Shown one piece after another: positions 34,137 to 42,510 of a stretch of 64,000 nucleotides of DNA; position 1 is the stretch's first letter; every line of letters starts with the position of its first letter. The position numbers were made by a program, and so were the translations under genes. The stretch is from positions 372,001-436,000 of the forward strand of contig JBLHZY010000002.1 of assembly GCA_047631555.1 (NCBI GenBank), written 5' to 3'. The notes beneath the pieces are model-generated. The model searched no databases. It saw only the letters and a list, made by a program, of their open reading frames with translations, and was not told the DNA's origin. This stretch comes from JBLHZY01 sp047631555 (GTDB lineage Bacteria; Pseudomonadota; Alphaproteobacteria; Rhodobacterales; Rhodobacteraceae).

Positions 34137-34976
34137 GTGATTTCTCGGCTGGCAGGCGCAATTTTGCGCGCGATTTTTGTGGTGTTGCTGATTGCAACGC
34201 CCTCGCTGCTGTTGCCTGGGGTAACATCGGACACAACGCAGATCGTCTCGCTTGTTGCGATCTTTGCCGCCGCGCTGACCCTGTTTGAATACGCCTCTGT
34301 ATATCCCGGCCTTGTTGAATTTCGCGACGCGCCGCCGTTTAACCGCATCCGCTTTGTCTCGCTCTTTCTGACGGTTTTCTTGCTGACAATGATCTCGCGC
34401 GGCATCTCCTCGCCAACAACCGCGACCCAGTTCATTACCGCGATTGGCGCCCTTATTGGCCATGTCCTCGATTTCCCCTATTCACCTGTGCGCTTGATGG
34501 TTCTGATGCTGCCCGAAGGCACGCCAGAGAGCCAAGTTCTTATGGTGCGCACGGCGGCTGGGATGAGCTATCTGATCTCGCTTTTGTCGCTGGTGACATT
34601 CCTTATGGCGCTCAGAATGCAGAAATGGCCGACCCGCTCTGGATCGTTCAATGTCTGGATTAACCTGCCGACCTTTGATCCCACTGCGGGCGGCGATGTG
34701 GTTGCGCGGCTTGAGCGGGATGCGCGCTTTAACATCGCGCTTGGATTTCTTTTGCCCTTCCTGATCCCGGCTGTGCTAAAATCGGCCTCTGATCTGTTTG
34801 GATCGGTCACGATGGATAATTCGCAAACCCTGATTTGGACAATTGCTGCATGGGCCTTTCTTCCTGCTTCTCTGTTTATGCGCGGCATCGCGATGGGCAA
34901 GATCGCCGAGATGATCGCCTCAAAGCGCCGTCTTTCCTACGCGGCTTCAGAAGAGCATCCTTATCAGCCTGCTTGA
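34137..34976 (+). CDS. Hypothetical polytopic membrane protein
   Basis: A 279-residue protein with about five to six hydrophobic segments (near 5-28, 33-50, 75-92, 135-160, 205-225, 235-252). It starts at GTG with GAGGG ten bases earlier. No family recognised. In this type of genome it sits between leuD and an endonuclease-like gene, ahead of leuB. The next gene begins inside its 3' end. Confidence 0.75.
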   Translation: MISRLAGAILRAIFVVLLIATPSLLLPGVTSDTTQIVSLVAIFAAALTLFEYASVYPGLVEFRDAPPFNRIRFVSLFLTVFLLTMISRGISSPTTATQFITAIGALIGHVLDFPYSPVRLMVLMLPEGTPESQVLMVRTAAGMSYLISLLSLVTFLMALRMQKWPTRSGSFNVWINLPTFDPTAGGDVVARLERDARFNIALGFLLPFLIPAVLKSASDLFGSVTMDNSQTLIWTIAAWAFLPASLFMRGIAMGKIAEMIASKRRLSYAASEEHPYQPA

Positions 34977-36055
34977 TCGCTTTGCTGCCCTTCGGGGCGG
35001 CGGCTGAAACGATCCGCATCGCGACCTATCACACAGAGCTTTCGCGCAAAGGGCCGGGACTTTTGCTGCACGATATTCTGGGTGAGAAGGATGCGCAGGT
35101 AAATGCGGTTGCGAGCGTGATTTCGCATATCTCCCCTGATGTTATCCTGCTTCTCGATTTTGATTTTGATTATGATCTGGTTGCGCTGAAGGCTTTTGGC
35201 GCGCGCCTTGGCTATCCTCATGCCTTTGCACGGATGCCCAATTCAGGGCTTGAAACTGGGCTTGATATGGATGGCGATGGGCGGCTTGGCGGGCCGCGGG
35301 ATGCGCAGAGCTTTGGATATTTTACCGGGCAGGGCGGGATGGCTGTTTTATCGCGCTTGCCGATCTTGGCAGACGAGGCGCGCGATTTTTCGCAGATGCT
35401 TTGGCGAGACATCCCGCAGGCGCAACTGCCGGTGAAAGCCGATGGCGCGCCGTTCTATTCAGATGAGGCCTTGGCGCTTTTGCGGCTTTCTTCGGTGGGT
35501 CATTGGGATGTTCCTTTTGCGCTTCCCGATGGCACGATCGCGCATCTTTTGGCCTATCACGCAGGTACCCCAGTTTTCGACGGCCCCGAAGATCGCAACG
35601 GCTTGCGCAACGCCGATGAGCAGCGCCTTTGGCGGCTTTATCTGGATGGGGCATTGCCGGGGATTGAGGCGCCAAACGGGCCGTTGATTTTGGCCGGAAG
35701 CGCCAATCTTGATCCCGAAGATGGCGCCGGAAAGCGCGAAGCGATCAAAGCGCTTTTGGCCCATCCCCGCCTCGTTGATCCTATGCCCAAGTCTGAGGGC
35801 GCGCGCCTTGCAGGGGATAGTGGCGTGAATGCGGATCATCGCGGCGATCCGGCGCTTGATACGGCAGATTGGAAGGACGAGGGCAACAGCCCTGGCAATC
35901 TGCGGGTCGATTATCTGCTGCCCTCAACCGAGTGGGAGGTGATTGACGCGGGCGTACTATGGCCCGCGCCTGATGACCCTGAGGCTGAGATACTAGGAAG
36001 CGGGAAGGGCCGTGCCAGCCGCCACGCTTTGACCTGGGTGGATTTGCGGCGGTAG
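34850..36055 (+). CDS. Secreted endonuclease/exonuclease/phosphatase-superfamily protein
   Basis: About 400 residues. The part from SLSACLIALLPFGAAAETI is a signal peptide, followed by an EEP-like fold: IRIATYHTELS, ISPDVILLLDFDFDYD, FGYFTGQGGMAVLSRLPI, and a late SGVNADHRGDPALDTADW...LRVDYLLPS, which resembles the catalytic His/Asp region. The substrate is unknown; nuclease or phosphodiesterase activity is only a fold inference. The start is uncertain: ATG 34850 lies in the upstream gene (127-base overlap), while a later TTG (around 34974) would remove the extension. The 3' end overlaps the convergent epimerase gene by 63 bases. Confidence 0.7.
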   Translation: MGLSSCFSVYARHRDGQDRRDDRLKAPSFLRGFRRASLSACLIALLPFGAAAETIRIATYHTELSRKGPGLLLHDILGEKDAQVNAVASVISHISPDVILLLDFDFDYDLVALKAFGARLGYPHAFARMPNSGLETGLDMDGDGRLGGPRDAQSFGYFTGQGGMAVLSRLPILADEARDFSQMLWRDIPQAQLPVKADGAPFYSDEALALLRLSSVGHWDVPFALPDGTIAHLLAYHAGTPVFDGPEDRNGLRNADEQRLWRLYLDGALPGIEAPNGPLILAGSANLDPEDGAGKREAIKALLAHPRLVDPMPKSEGARLAGDSGVNADHRGDPALDTADWKDEGNSPGNLRVDYLLPSTEWEVIDAGVLWPAPDDPEAEILGSGKGRASRHALTWVDLRR

Positions 36056-36901
36056 CGCTGCGATCATCACCTCGTGAAGGGGCGTTGGCGCAAAATCAGG
36101 CAGCAAGCGCGCCAGCTTTTCGCTGCTCATTGAGTGAGGATGGTTCCAGAGGTAACGCATTTCACGCAGCTCGCGCGCCAGTTCCCAAAAGGGTGAAGCC
36201 AAGCTCATCAGCCACCAAGGAAAGCCCGCAATTTTGATCTCGCGGTCAAGGGCGGCGCTAAGGCCTGCGGCCAGTTCGCGCGCGGTGAAGCTGTGGCCAG
36301 CAAAGGGCACGTCTTCGAAGCGCTCTAAGCGATCTTCTGCATCGCAAAGCGCCACCATCGCGCGCGCCCAATCGGGCACATAGGCAAAGGCTTGCAGCGT
36401 ATCAAATCCACCCGGTGAGGTGATTTTGCCCTTCTTGATTGAGGTGAGATAGACCAAGCTCATCACACAGCCGTTGCGATCTGGGTCGATGAAATTACCG
36501 GCGCGCAGGATCAAGGTTTTGACACCCGCATTGCGATAGGCGGCTTCCATATCAACCCGGATTTGCCCTTTGCGGCTGCACGGGGTTTGCGGGGTTGTGG
36601 CGCTCCAAGGGGCAGGGGCTTTGCCGAAATTATAGACGTTGCCAGGGATGACAACGCGCGCGCCGCTGGATTTGGCGGCGGCGATCACTTGGGCGGTGAT
36701 CTGGGGAATGATCTGCGCCCAGTTGTGATAGTTTGGCGGGTTCAGCCCGTTCATGATCACGTCAACACCTTGGGCTTGGCGGGTCATATCGCCTGCTTTG
36801 CGATCATAAAGGCGAACGTTCCAGCCCGCCGCTTCAAAGGCTTTGGCGCTATGAATGCCGAGCTTGCCGGATGCGCCGAGGATAAGGGCAGTTTTGGCCA
36901 T
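35993..36901 (-). CDS. NAD(P)-dependent epimerase/dehydratase-like protein
   Basis: A 302-residue extended SDR-type protein with the N-terminal Rossmann motif LILGASGKLGIH, a VIPGNVYNFGK segment and a late FDTLQAFAYVPDWARAMVAL. A canonical YxxxK is not evident, so it may be an atypical (NmrA-like or SDR a5-like) oxidoreductase. Divergent from a LysR gene, which probably controls it. Confidence 0.8.
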   Translation of the reverse strand: MAKTALILGASGKLGIHSAKAFEAAGWNVRLYDRKAGDMTRQAQGVDVIMNGLNPPNYHNWAQIIPQITAQVIAAAKSSGARVVIPGNVYNFGKAPAPWSATTPQTPCSRKGQIRVDMEAAYRNAGVKTLILRAGNFIDPDRNGCVMSLVYLTSIKKGKITSPGGFDTLQAFAYVPDWARAMVALCDAEDRLERFEDVPFAGHSFTARELAAGLSAALDREIKIAGFPWWLMSLASPFWELARELREMRYLWNHPHSMSSEKLARLLPDFAPTPLHEVMIAALPPQIHPGQSVAAGTALPAS

Positions 36902-36963
36902 TTGGGCCTCCTTTTGTTTTGCTGAGAGGAGATTGCCCCATTCATATGCATTTAGAAATTGCC

Positions 36964-36986
36964 TGAATTTGCAGATATGATATTCA
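36964..36986. promoter_or_regulatory. TGAAT-N13-ATTCA dyad in LysR/epimerase gap
   Basis: An interrupted dyad in the 92-base divergent gap between the epimerase-like gene and the LysR regulator, where a LysR binding site is expected. A second TTCA-N4-TGAA repeat overlaps its right end. Position supports the call more than sequence does. Confidence 0.4.
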
Positions 36987-36993
36987 GAAGTGA

Positions 36994-37923
36994 ATGGCTA
37001 TTGGCTCCTCTCCTGATTGGACATTGCTTCAATCCTTTGCTGCTGTGGCAAAGCATGGCTCGCTTTCGGCGGCCGCCCGTAGCCTTGGAGCGAGCCAGCC
37101 GACCTTGGGGCGCCATATCAAAACGCTTGAGGAAAGCCTTGGCGCGCCGCTGTTTACCCGGATCGCGCGCGGGCTTGAGCCAACGGAACTTGGGCTTGAA
37201 CTGCTTGAAGAGGCCGGGCGGATGGAGGCGGCGGCGGCGCGGATGAGCCTGATCGCCGAAGGGCGCAGCACCGAGCTGCGCGGCACAGTGCGCCTCACCG
37301 CCAGCGTTTATGTGTCCCATTTCATCCTGCCGCAGATCATCGCCAATATTCGCCGCCTTGAGCCGCAGATCGAGATTGAACTCGCGCCCTCAGACACGAC
37401 CGAAAACCTGATCTTTCGCGAGGCGGATATTGCCCTGCGGATGTATCGCCCCGAGCAGCTTGATGTGATCACCCGCCATGTTGGGAATACGCCGATCGGC
37501 CTTTATGGCGCGCGCAGTTACTTGGATCGAACCGGGCGGCCCGAGACAATCGAGGAAGCGTTGAAGCTTGATTTCGTCGGCTATGATCGCAGCGATTTGA
37601 TGCTGCGCGGGATGCGCCAAATGGGGCTTGAGATTGATCGCGATTTCTTTTCAGTGCGTTGCGATGATCAGGCTGCGTATTGGCATCTGGTGCGGGCCGG
37701 TTGCGGGATTGGGGCGGCGCAGCGGGTCGTGGCGGATAAGGACCCGTTGCTTGAGCGGATATTGCCTGATTTGCCCTTGCCGCCTTTGCCGATCTGGCTT
37801 GCTGCGCCCGAGGCCTTGCGGCGCAATCCGCGCATTCGCCGCGTTTGGGATTTGCTCGCTGAGGGGCTTGCGCAGGCCGGAATTGAACGCGGCGCGCGCC
37901 AAGAAAACCCCAGCATAGCTTGA
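36994..37923 (+). CDS. LysR-family transcriptional regulator
   Basis: A 309-residue regulator: N-terminal winged HTH (LLQSFAAVAKHGSLSAAARSLGASQPTLGRHIKTLEESLGAPLFTR, cut here to its core) and a C-terminal substrate domain beginning LRGTVRLTAS. Divergent from the epimerase-like gene, its likely target. The effector is unknown. Confidence 0.92.
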   Translation: MAIGSSPDWTLLQSFAAVAKHGSLSAAARSLGASQPTLGRHIKTLEESLGAPLFTRIARGLEPTELGLELLEEAGRMEAAAARMSLIAEGRSTELRGTVRLTASVYVSHFILPQIIANIRRLEPQIEIELAPSDTTENLIFREADIALRMYRPEQLDVITRHVGNTPIGLYGARSYLDRTGRPETIEEALKLDFVGYDRSDLMLRGMRQMGLEIDRDFFSVRCDDQAAYWHLVRAGCGIGAAQRVVADKDPLLERILPDLPLPPLPIWLAAPEALRRNPRIRRVWDLLAEGLAQAGIERGARQENPSIA

Positions 37924-37983
37924 CCCTTTGTGCGCAAGGGGCTACCCCGCTTGGCGAATGTTACAGATCGCAGGAATCCCGCT

Positions 37984-39090
37984 ATGAGCAACCCGTCCCT
38001 CCTTATCCTTGCCGGTGATGGCATTGGCCCCGAAGTTATGGCGCAAGTCACGCGGATCATTGATTGGTACGGCGAAAAGCGCGACCTGAAATTCGATGTC
38101 TCCGAAGACCTTGTTGGCGGGGCGGCATATGATGTGCATGGCACGCCGCTCACGGATGAAACGATGGAGCGCGCACAGGCGGCGGACGCTGTTTTGCTTG
38201 GCGCCGTTGGTGGGCCGAAATACGATGTGCTCGATTTCTCAGTCAAGCCTGAGCGCGGGTTGTTGCGCCTTCGCAAGGAGATGGACCTGTTCTCGAACCT
38301 GCGCCCGGCGCAGTGCTTTGATGCGCTTGCGGATTTCTCTTCCCTGAAGCGCGAAGTTGTTGCTGGCCTCGATATCATGATCGTGCGCGAACTGACTTCG
38401 GGCATCTATTTCGGCGAGCCGCGCGGCATCTTCAAAGAGGGCAATGAGCGCGTTGGCATCAACACGCAGCGCTACACCGAGAGCGAGATCGCCCGCGTTG
38501 CGCGCTCCGCTTTTGAACTGGCGCGCCGCCGTGGCAACAAGGTTTGCTCGATGGAGAAAGCCAATGTGATGGAGAGCGGGATTTTGTGGCGCGAAGTCGT
38601 TACGGAAATCCATGCGGCCGAGTACCCTGATGTTGAGTTGAGCCATATGTATGCGGATGCAGGCGCGATGCAGCTTTGCCGCTGGCCCAAGCAATTTGAT
38701 GTGATCGTAACCGACAATCTCTTTGGCGATCTGCTGTCGGATGCGGCGGCGATGCTCACCGGCTCGCTTGGCATGCTGCCTTCCGCTTCGCTTGGCGCTC
38801 CAATGGAAAATGGTCGTCCCAAAGCATTGTATGAGCCGGTTCACGGCTCGGCTCCCGATATCGCGGGCCAAGGCAAGGCCAACCCGATCGCTTGTATCCT
38901 CAGCTTTGCCATGGCGCTTCGTTATAGCTTTGATCAGGGTGCTGAGGCGGATCGCTTGGAAGCGGCAGTTGAGGCTGTTTTGGCCAAGGGCGTTCGCACC
39001 GCTGATTTGCTGAATGATGAGGGCATCGCGCCAGCGACCACATCCGAGATGGGCGATGCTGTTTTGGAAGCGCTTAACGCGAGCCTTTAA
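37984..39090 (+). CDS. leuB: 3-isopropylmalate dehydrogenase
   Basis: A 368-residue NAD-dependent decarboxylating dehydrogenase that makes 2-ketoisocaproate. Motifs: LILAGDGIGPEVM, VRELTSGIYFGEPRG, SHMYADAGAMQL, NLFGDLLSDAAAMLTGSLGMLPSASLG and EPVHGSAPDIAGQGKANP. The ATG at 37984 has AGGAA upstream. Completes the leucine pathway with leuCD 4 kb away. Confidence 0.97.
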   Translation: MSNPSLLILAGDGIGPEVMAQVTRIIDWYGEKRDLKFDVSEDLVGGAAYDVHGTPLTDETMERAQAADAVLLGAVGGPKYDVLDFSVKPERGLLRLRKEMDLFSNLRPAQCFDALADFSSLKREVVAGLDIMIVRELTSGIYFGEPRGIFKEGNERVGINTQRYTESEIARVARSAFELARRRGNKVCSMEKANVMESGILWREVVTEIHAAEYPDVELSHMYADAGAMQLCRWPKQFDVIVTDNLFGDLLSDAAAMLTGSLGMLPSASLGAPMENGRPKALYEPVHGSAPDIAGQGKANPIACILSFAMALRYSFDQGAEADRLEAAVEAVLAKGVRTADLLNDEGIAPATTSEMGDAVLEALNASL

Positions 39091-39111
39091 GGGCACGAAC
39101 ATAAGATTTGA

Positions 39112-39139
39112 AAGGGCGCTCCTCGGGGCGCTCTTTTTC
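39112..39139 (+). terminator. Rho-independent terminator of leuB
   Basis: AGGGCGCT-cctcgg-GGCGCTCT stem followed by TTTTTCTTTT, 22 bases after the leuB stop. Confidence 0.85.
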
Positions 39140-39191
39140 TTTTGGGGGGCGAAAATATTAGCATGCTGCCTTACCTCTGTTACATAATTCG

Positions 39192-39210
39192 CATATCCAT
39201 GAAATATGGA
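39192..39210. promoter_or_regulatory. Nested dyads at arsR start, putative ArsR operator
   Basis: CATAT-N7-ATATG overlaps TCCAT-N5-ATGGA within the sequence just before or across the arsR start. ArsR-type repressors bind AT-rich dyads near their own promoter, so this is a candidate self-regulatory operator. Confidence 0.5.
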
Positions 39211-39214
39211 ACAA

Positions 39215-39550
39215 ATGATTCCCAACCAACTCACCTGTCTTGGCCATCCGCAGCGGCTGGCCGTTTTTCGCATGTTGATGCGCTGCTATCCCGAAGCCGC
39301 CCCTGCGGGCGAGATTGCGGCGAAACTTGATATCAAAGCCTCGACCCTTTCGGTCTATCTCTCGGCGCTGCGTACGGCAGGGCTGATCGAGCAAGCCCGC
39401 GTAGGGACATCGCTTCGGTACACGGCGCGGGTAAAAACGGCGCAAGATTTGGTGCAATTTCTATTTGATGAATGCTGCACGGCGGGCGGGGGCGCGAATG
39501 AAAGCGCCTGTTTGCCGCCGCTGTGCTTTCCAACGGAGACAGCGAAATGA
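39215..39550 (+). CDS. arsR: ArsR-family transcriptional regulator
   Basis: A compact winged-helix regulator (111 residues from the ATG at 39215; an ATG at 39206 adds three). Motifs: LGHPQRLAVFRMLMR, GEIAAKLDIKASTLSVYLSALRTAGLIEQ and a wing RVGTSLRYT. The C-terminus has Cys in DECC, ESACL and PPLC that could bind As(III). It is followed with ATGA overlap by a GAPDH and then ArsJ, so it should repress the operon and be released by arsenic. Confidence 0.88.
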   Translation: MIPNQLTCLGHPQRLAVFRMLMRCYPEAAPAGEIAAKLDIKASTLSVYLSALRTAGLIEQARVGTSLRYTARVKTAQDLVQFLFDECCTAGGGANESACLPPLCFPTETAK

Positions 39551-40545
39551 CGACTTATGCGATCAATGGTTTGGGGCGGATGGGCAAGCTGGCCCTGCGC
39601 CCATTGATAGAGAGCGGGGCGAAGATTGCTTGGCTCAATGATGCGGTTGGTGATCCTGCGATGCACGCGCATCTTCTGGAATTTGATAGCGTTCATGGGC
39701 GCTGGGCCGCGGATTTTCAGAGTGATGAGAGCAGCATCTCGATTGATGGATTGCGCTTGCCTGTGCATTGCACCCGCGCGCTGAACGAGCTGCCGCTGGC
39801 GGGCGTTGATGTTGTGATTGATTGCACGGGCGCGTTTAAAACTGAGGCCAAGCTTGCGCCCTATTTTGCCGCTGGCGTTAAGAAGGTCGTCGTTTCGGCC
39901 CCGGTGAAAGAAGCGAGCGCGGCCAATATCGTTTTTGGGGTGAACAACGCGGATTATGACCCCAAGCTGCATCGCATCGTTACAGCGGCGAGTTGTACGA
40001 CCAATTGCCTCGCGCCGGTGGTGAAGGTGATCCACGAAGGCTTGGGCATTCGCCACGGCTCGATCACCACAATCCATGATGTGACCAACACACAAACCAT
40101 CGTTGATCGCCCGGCCAAGGACATGCGGCGCGCGCGTTCGGCCCTAACAAACCTGATCCCAACGACGACGGGTTCGGCGACAGCGATTACGCTGATTTAC
40201 CCCGAGCTCAAGGGCAAACTAAACGGTCATGCGGTGCGGGTTCCGCTGCTGAATGCCTCGCTAACCGATTGTGTTTTTGAGGTCGAGCGGGCGACCACTG
40301 CCGAGGAAGTAAACGCGCTTTTTGAGGCGGCTGCAAACGGACCGCTTGCGGGCATTCTGGGCTATGAGACCCGCCCGCTTGTGTCCTCAGATTATACCAA
40401 CGATCCGCGCTCTAGCATCATTGATGCGCCCTCAACCATGGTGATCAATGGCACGCAGGTGAAGATTTATGCGTGGTATGATAACGAATGGGGCTATGCG
40501 AACCGCCTTATTGATGTGGCGCTGATGGTCGGCAAATCTCTGTGA
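39547..40545 (+). CDS. ArsJ-associated glyceraldehyde-3-phosphate dehydrogenase
   Basis: A 332-residue GAPDH with the catalytic Cys in TAASCTTNCLAPVVK and GLGRMGKLALRP at the NAD-binding start. In arsenate-resistance clusters this enzyme uses arsenate in place of phosphate to form 1-arseno-3-phosphoglycerate, which ArsJ exports. Its position between arsR and arsJ, not glycolytic genes, supports that role. The ATG overlaps the arsR stop, and its stop overlaps the arsJ GTG. Confidence 0.9.
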   Translation: MTTYAINGLGRMGKLALRPLIESGAKIAWLNDAVGDPAMHAHLLEFDSVHGRWAADFQSDESSISIDGLRLPVHCTRALNELPLAGVDVVIDCTGAFKTEAKLAPYFAAGVKKVVVSAPVKEASAANIVFGVNNADYDPKLHRIVTAASCTTNCLAPVVKVIHEGLGIRHGSITTIHDVTNTQTIVDRPAKDMRRARSALTNLIPTTTGSATAITLIYPELKGKLNGHAVRVPLLNASLTDCVFEVERATTAEEVNALFEAAANGPLAGILGYETRPLVSSDYTNDPRSSIIDAPSTMVINGTQVKIYAWYDNEWGYANRLIDVALMVGKSL

Positions 40546-41804
40546 GCAATGGGGCCAAAATCGAGCGGCCCTTGGCGGCTTATGGCGCGGTCACGGCGGC
40601 TTACTGGGCGTTTATGCTCACGGATGGCGCGCTGCGGATGTTGGTGCTTTTGCATTTTCACACGCTTGGGTTTTCGCCTGTTCAGCTCGCCTATCTCTTT
40701 GTGCTTTATGAGATCGCCGGGATTGTCACCAACCTAAGCGCGGGCTGGATCGCAGCGCGCTTTGGGCTGACGTCTACGTTATATGCCGGGCTTGCGCTTC
40801 AGGTCGCCGCCCTTTTGGCGCTCGCACAGCTTGATCCGGCTTGGGGGATTGGCGCGTCTGTTGTCTTTGTGATGCTGGTGCAAGGGGCATCGGGCGTGGC
40901 TAAGGACTTGGCCAAGATGAGCGCGAAATCGGCGGTGAAATTGCTGGCCCCTGAGGCGCAGGGCGGGCTGTTTCGCTGGGTGGCGCTGCTGACGGGATCG
41001 AAGAATGCGATCAAGGGGTTTGGCTTTTTGGCGGGCGCCGGGATGCTGGCGATTTGGGGGTTTGAGACGGCGGTTTTGGGGATGGCGGCTGTGCTTGGGG
41101 TGATCCTGATTGCAGTTATCTTTGGGATGCCAGCGGGCCTGCCGCGGGGTCGGCGCAGTGCCAAGTTCACAGAGGTATTCTCGAAAAATGCAAATCTGAA
41201 TTGGCTGGCGGCGGCGCGGGTTTTTCTGTTTAGCGGGCGCGATGTTTGGTTTGTCGTGGGCATTCCGATCTATTTCCATGCGGTGCTGTCGGACGGCTCA
41301 GAGGCGGGAAATCGGGCCGCGTTTTTCACGATTGGGGGCTTCATGGCCGTCTGGACAATCCTTTATGGCATTGTGCAAGCCGCTGCCCCGAAAATCCTGC
41401 GCGCTGCCAGCCGCCCGCAACAAGAGATGATCCGGGCCGCACAGATCTGGGCCGCTTGGCTGATGGTGGTGCCCTTTGGGATGGCGCTCTTGGTCTGGCT
41501 CAGCGGGGCGCCCTCAATATGGCTGACGGGTGCGGTGATCGCGGGGCTTTTGATTTTTGGCGCGCTCTTTGCGGTGAATTCGGCGCTTCATTCCTATCTT
41601 GTTCTGGCTTTCAGCGATGGCGCACGGGTCACGATGGACGTTGGCTTTTATTACATGGCCAATGCGGCGGGGCGCTTGATCGGCACTTTGGCCTCGGGGA
41701 TCAGCTACCAGATTGGCGGATTGGCGATGTGTCTGGCGGTTGCTGGCGGGATGGTGATGCTCTCTTGGCTCGCGGCGCGCCAGATGCCGGGCGCGGCGGC
41801 GTAA
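40542..41804 (+). CDS. arsJ: Organoarsenical efflux MFS transporter ArsJ
   Basis: A 420-residue 12-helix major facilitator protein (hydrophobic segments along the full length). ArsJ exports 1-arseno-3-phosphoglycerate, which then breaks down to arsenate outside. Characteristic stretches include LTGSKNAIKGFGFLAGA and VFLFSGRDVWFVVGIPIYF. The GTG start overlaps the GAPDH stop by 4 bases. Family membership rests on the conserved three-gene context plus these motifs. Confidence 0.9.
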   Translation: MSNGAKIERPLAAYGAVTAAYWAFMLTDGALRMLVLLHFHTLGFSPVQLAYLFVLYEIAGIVTNLSAGWIAARFGLTSTLYAGLALQVAALLALAQLDPAWGIGASVVFVMLVQGASGVAKDLAKMSAKSAVKLLAPEAQGGLFRWVALLTGSKNAIKGFGFLAGAGMLAIWGFETAVLGMAAVLGVILIAVIFGMPAGLPRGRRSAKFTEVFSKNANLNWLAAARVFLFSGRDVWFVVGIPIYFHAVLSDGSEAGNRAAFFTIGGFMAVWTILYGIVQAAAPKILRAASRPQQEMIRAAQIWAAWLMVVPFGMALLVWLSGAPSIWLTGAVIAGLLIFGALFAVNSALHSYLVLAFSDGARVTMDVGFYYMANAAGRLIGTLASGISYQIGGLAMCLAVAGGMVMLSWLAARQMPGAAA

Positions 41805-41904
41805 AACTTCTGCTAATTATTTCAGCGCTATAAGGCGGAGAAACGGCAAATATTGCTGTATTGAGGGGATGTGATGCGGCAAGGCTGCATTTTTCCCTCA
41901 CAAC

Positions 41905-41922
41905 GTTCAGTTTTTAATGAAC
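41905..41922. promoter_or_regulatory. GTTCA-N8-TGAAC dyad upstream of efflux operon
   Basis: A perfect 5-base inverted repeat 68 bases before the start of the GbsR/MarR-type regulator, in an AT-rich stretch. A likely autoregulatory operator for that regulator; the symmetry and spacing suit a MarR-type dimer. Confidence 0.45.
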
Positions 41923-41989
41923 ACAGTGGACAATTGGCAATGGTGCCCCTATCTGCTCTTGCAACAACGCGCATTTTTGGATCACCGGA

Positions 41990-42505
41990 ATGAATGATAC
42001 CCCGACGCTCGCAGAAATCCGTGAGGGATTTATCGAGAAAATGGGCGTGATATCGCAAGGCGAAGGCTTTACGCGGATCACGGGGCGTGTGCTTGCGCTC
42101 TTGGTATTTGAGGGCGAGGCGGTTTCCTTTGGTGATCTGGCCGGGCAATTGGGCGTGAGTCGGGGCAGCATTTCGGCCGCTGTGCGCACGCTTGAAGAGC
42201 GATTGGTGATCAAACGGATCAGCAAGCCGGGCATTCGCCAAGATTTCTTTTTGATCGAAGAGGGTGCATTTGAGCGCCTCCTTGGCGAAGCAGCGACGCG
42301 CGCGCGCGATGCACAGGCCGAAATAGATGCGACGATTGCGCTGCTCCCAATTGAGGCGAAATGCCACTTGGGGCGACTTCAGATTTTCTCGGATTTTTAC
42401 CGCGCCGTCGAGGGCGCATTGAAGGTAGCCGAGCAACGACTTTCAGGAAATTGCATCTGCGGATCTCGCAAAGGCGCGAATTCCTCAGCAGATTCACAAG
42501 GATAA
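41990..42505 (+). CDS. GbsR/MarR-type transcriptional regulator
   Basis: A 171-residue winged-helix protein: GEGFTRITGRVLALLVFEGEAVSFGDLAGQLGVSRGSISAAVRTLEERL is the DNA-binding part (about 25-75), followed by a helical C-terminal dimerisation part. It lies 5 bases before an RND adaptor gene, so it should repress that operon. Two Cys (NCICG) near the end might sense a metal or oxidant; speculative. Confidence 0.85.
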   Translation: MNDTPTLAEIREGFIEKMGVISQGEGFTRITGRVLALLVFEGEAVSFGDLAGQLGVSRGSISAAVRTLEERLVIKRISKPGIRQDFFLIEEGAFERLLGEAATRARDAQAEIDATIALLPIEAKCHLGRLQIFSDFYRAVEGALKVAEQRLSGNCICGSRKGANSSADSQG

Positions 42506-42510
42506 GAAAA

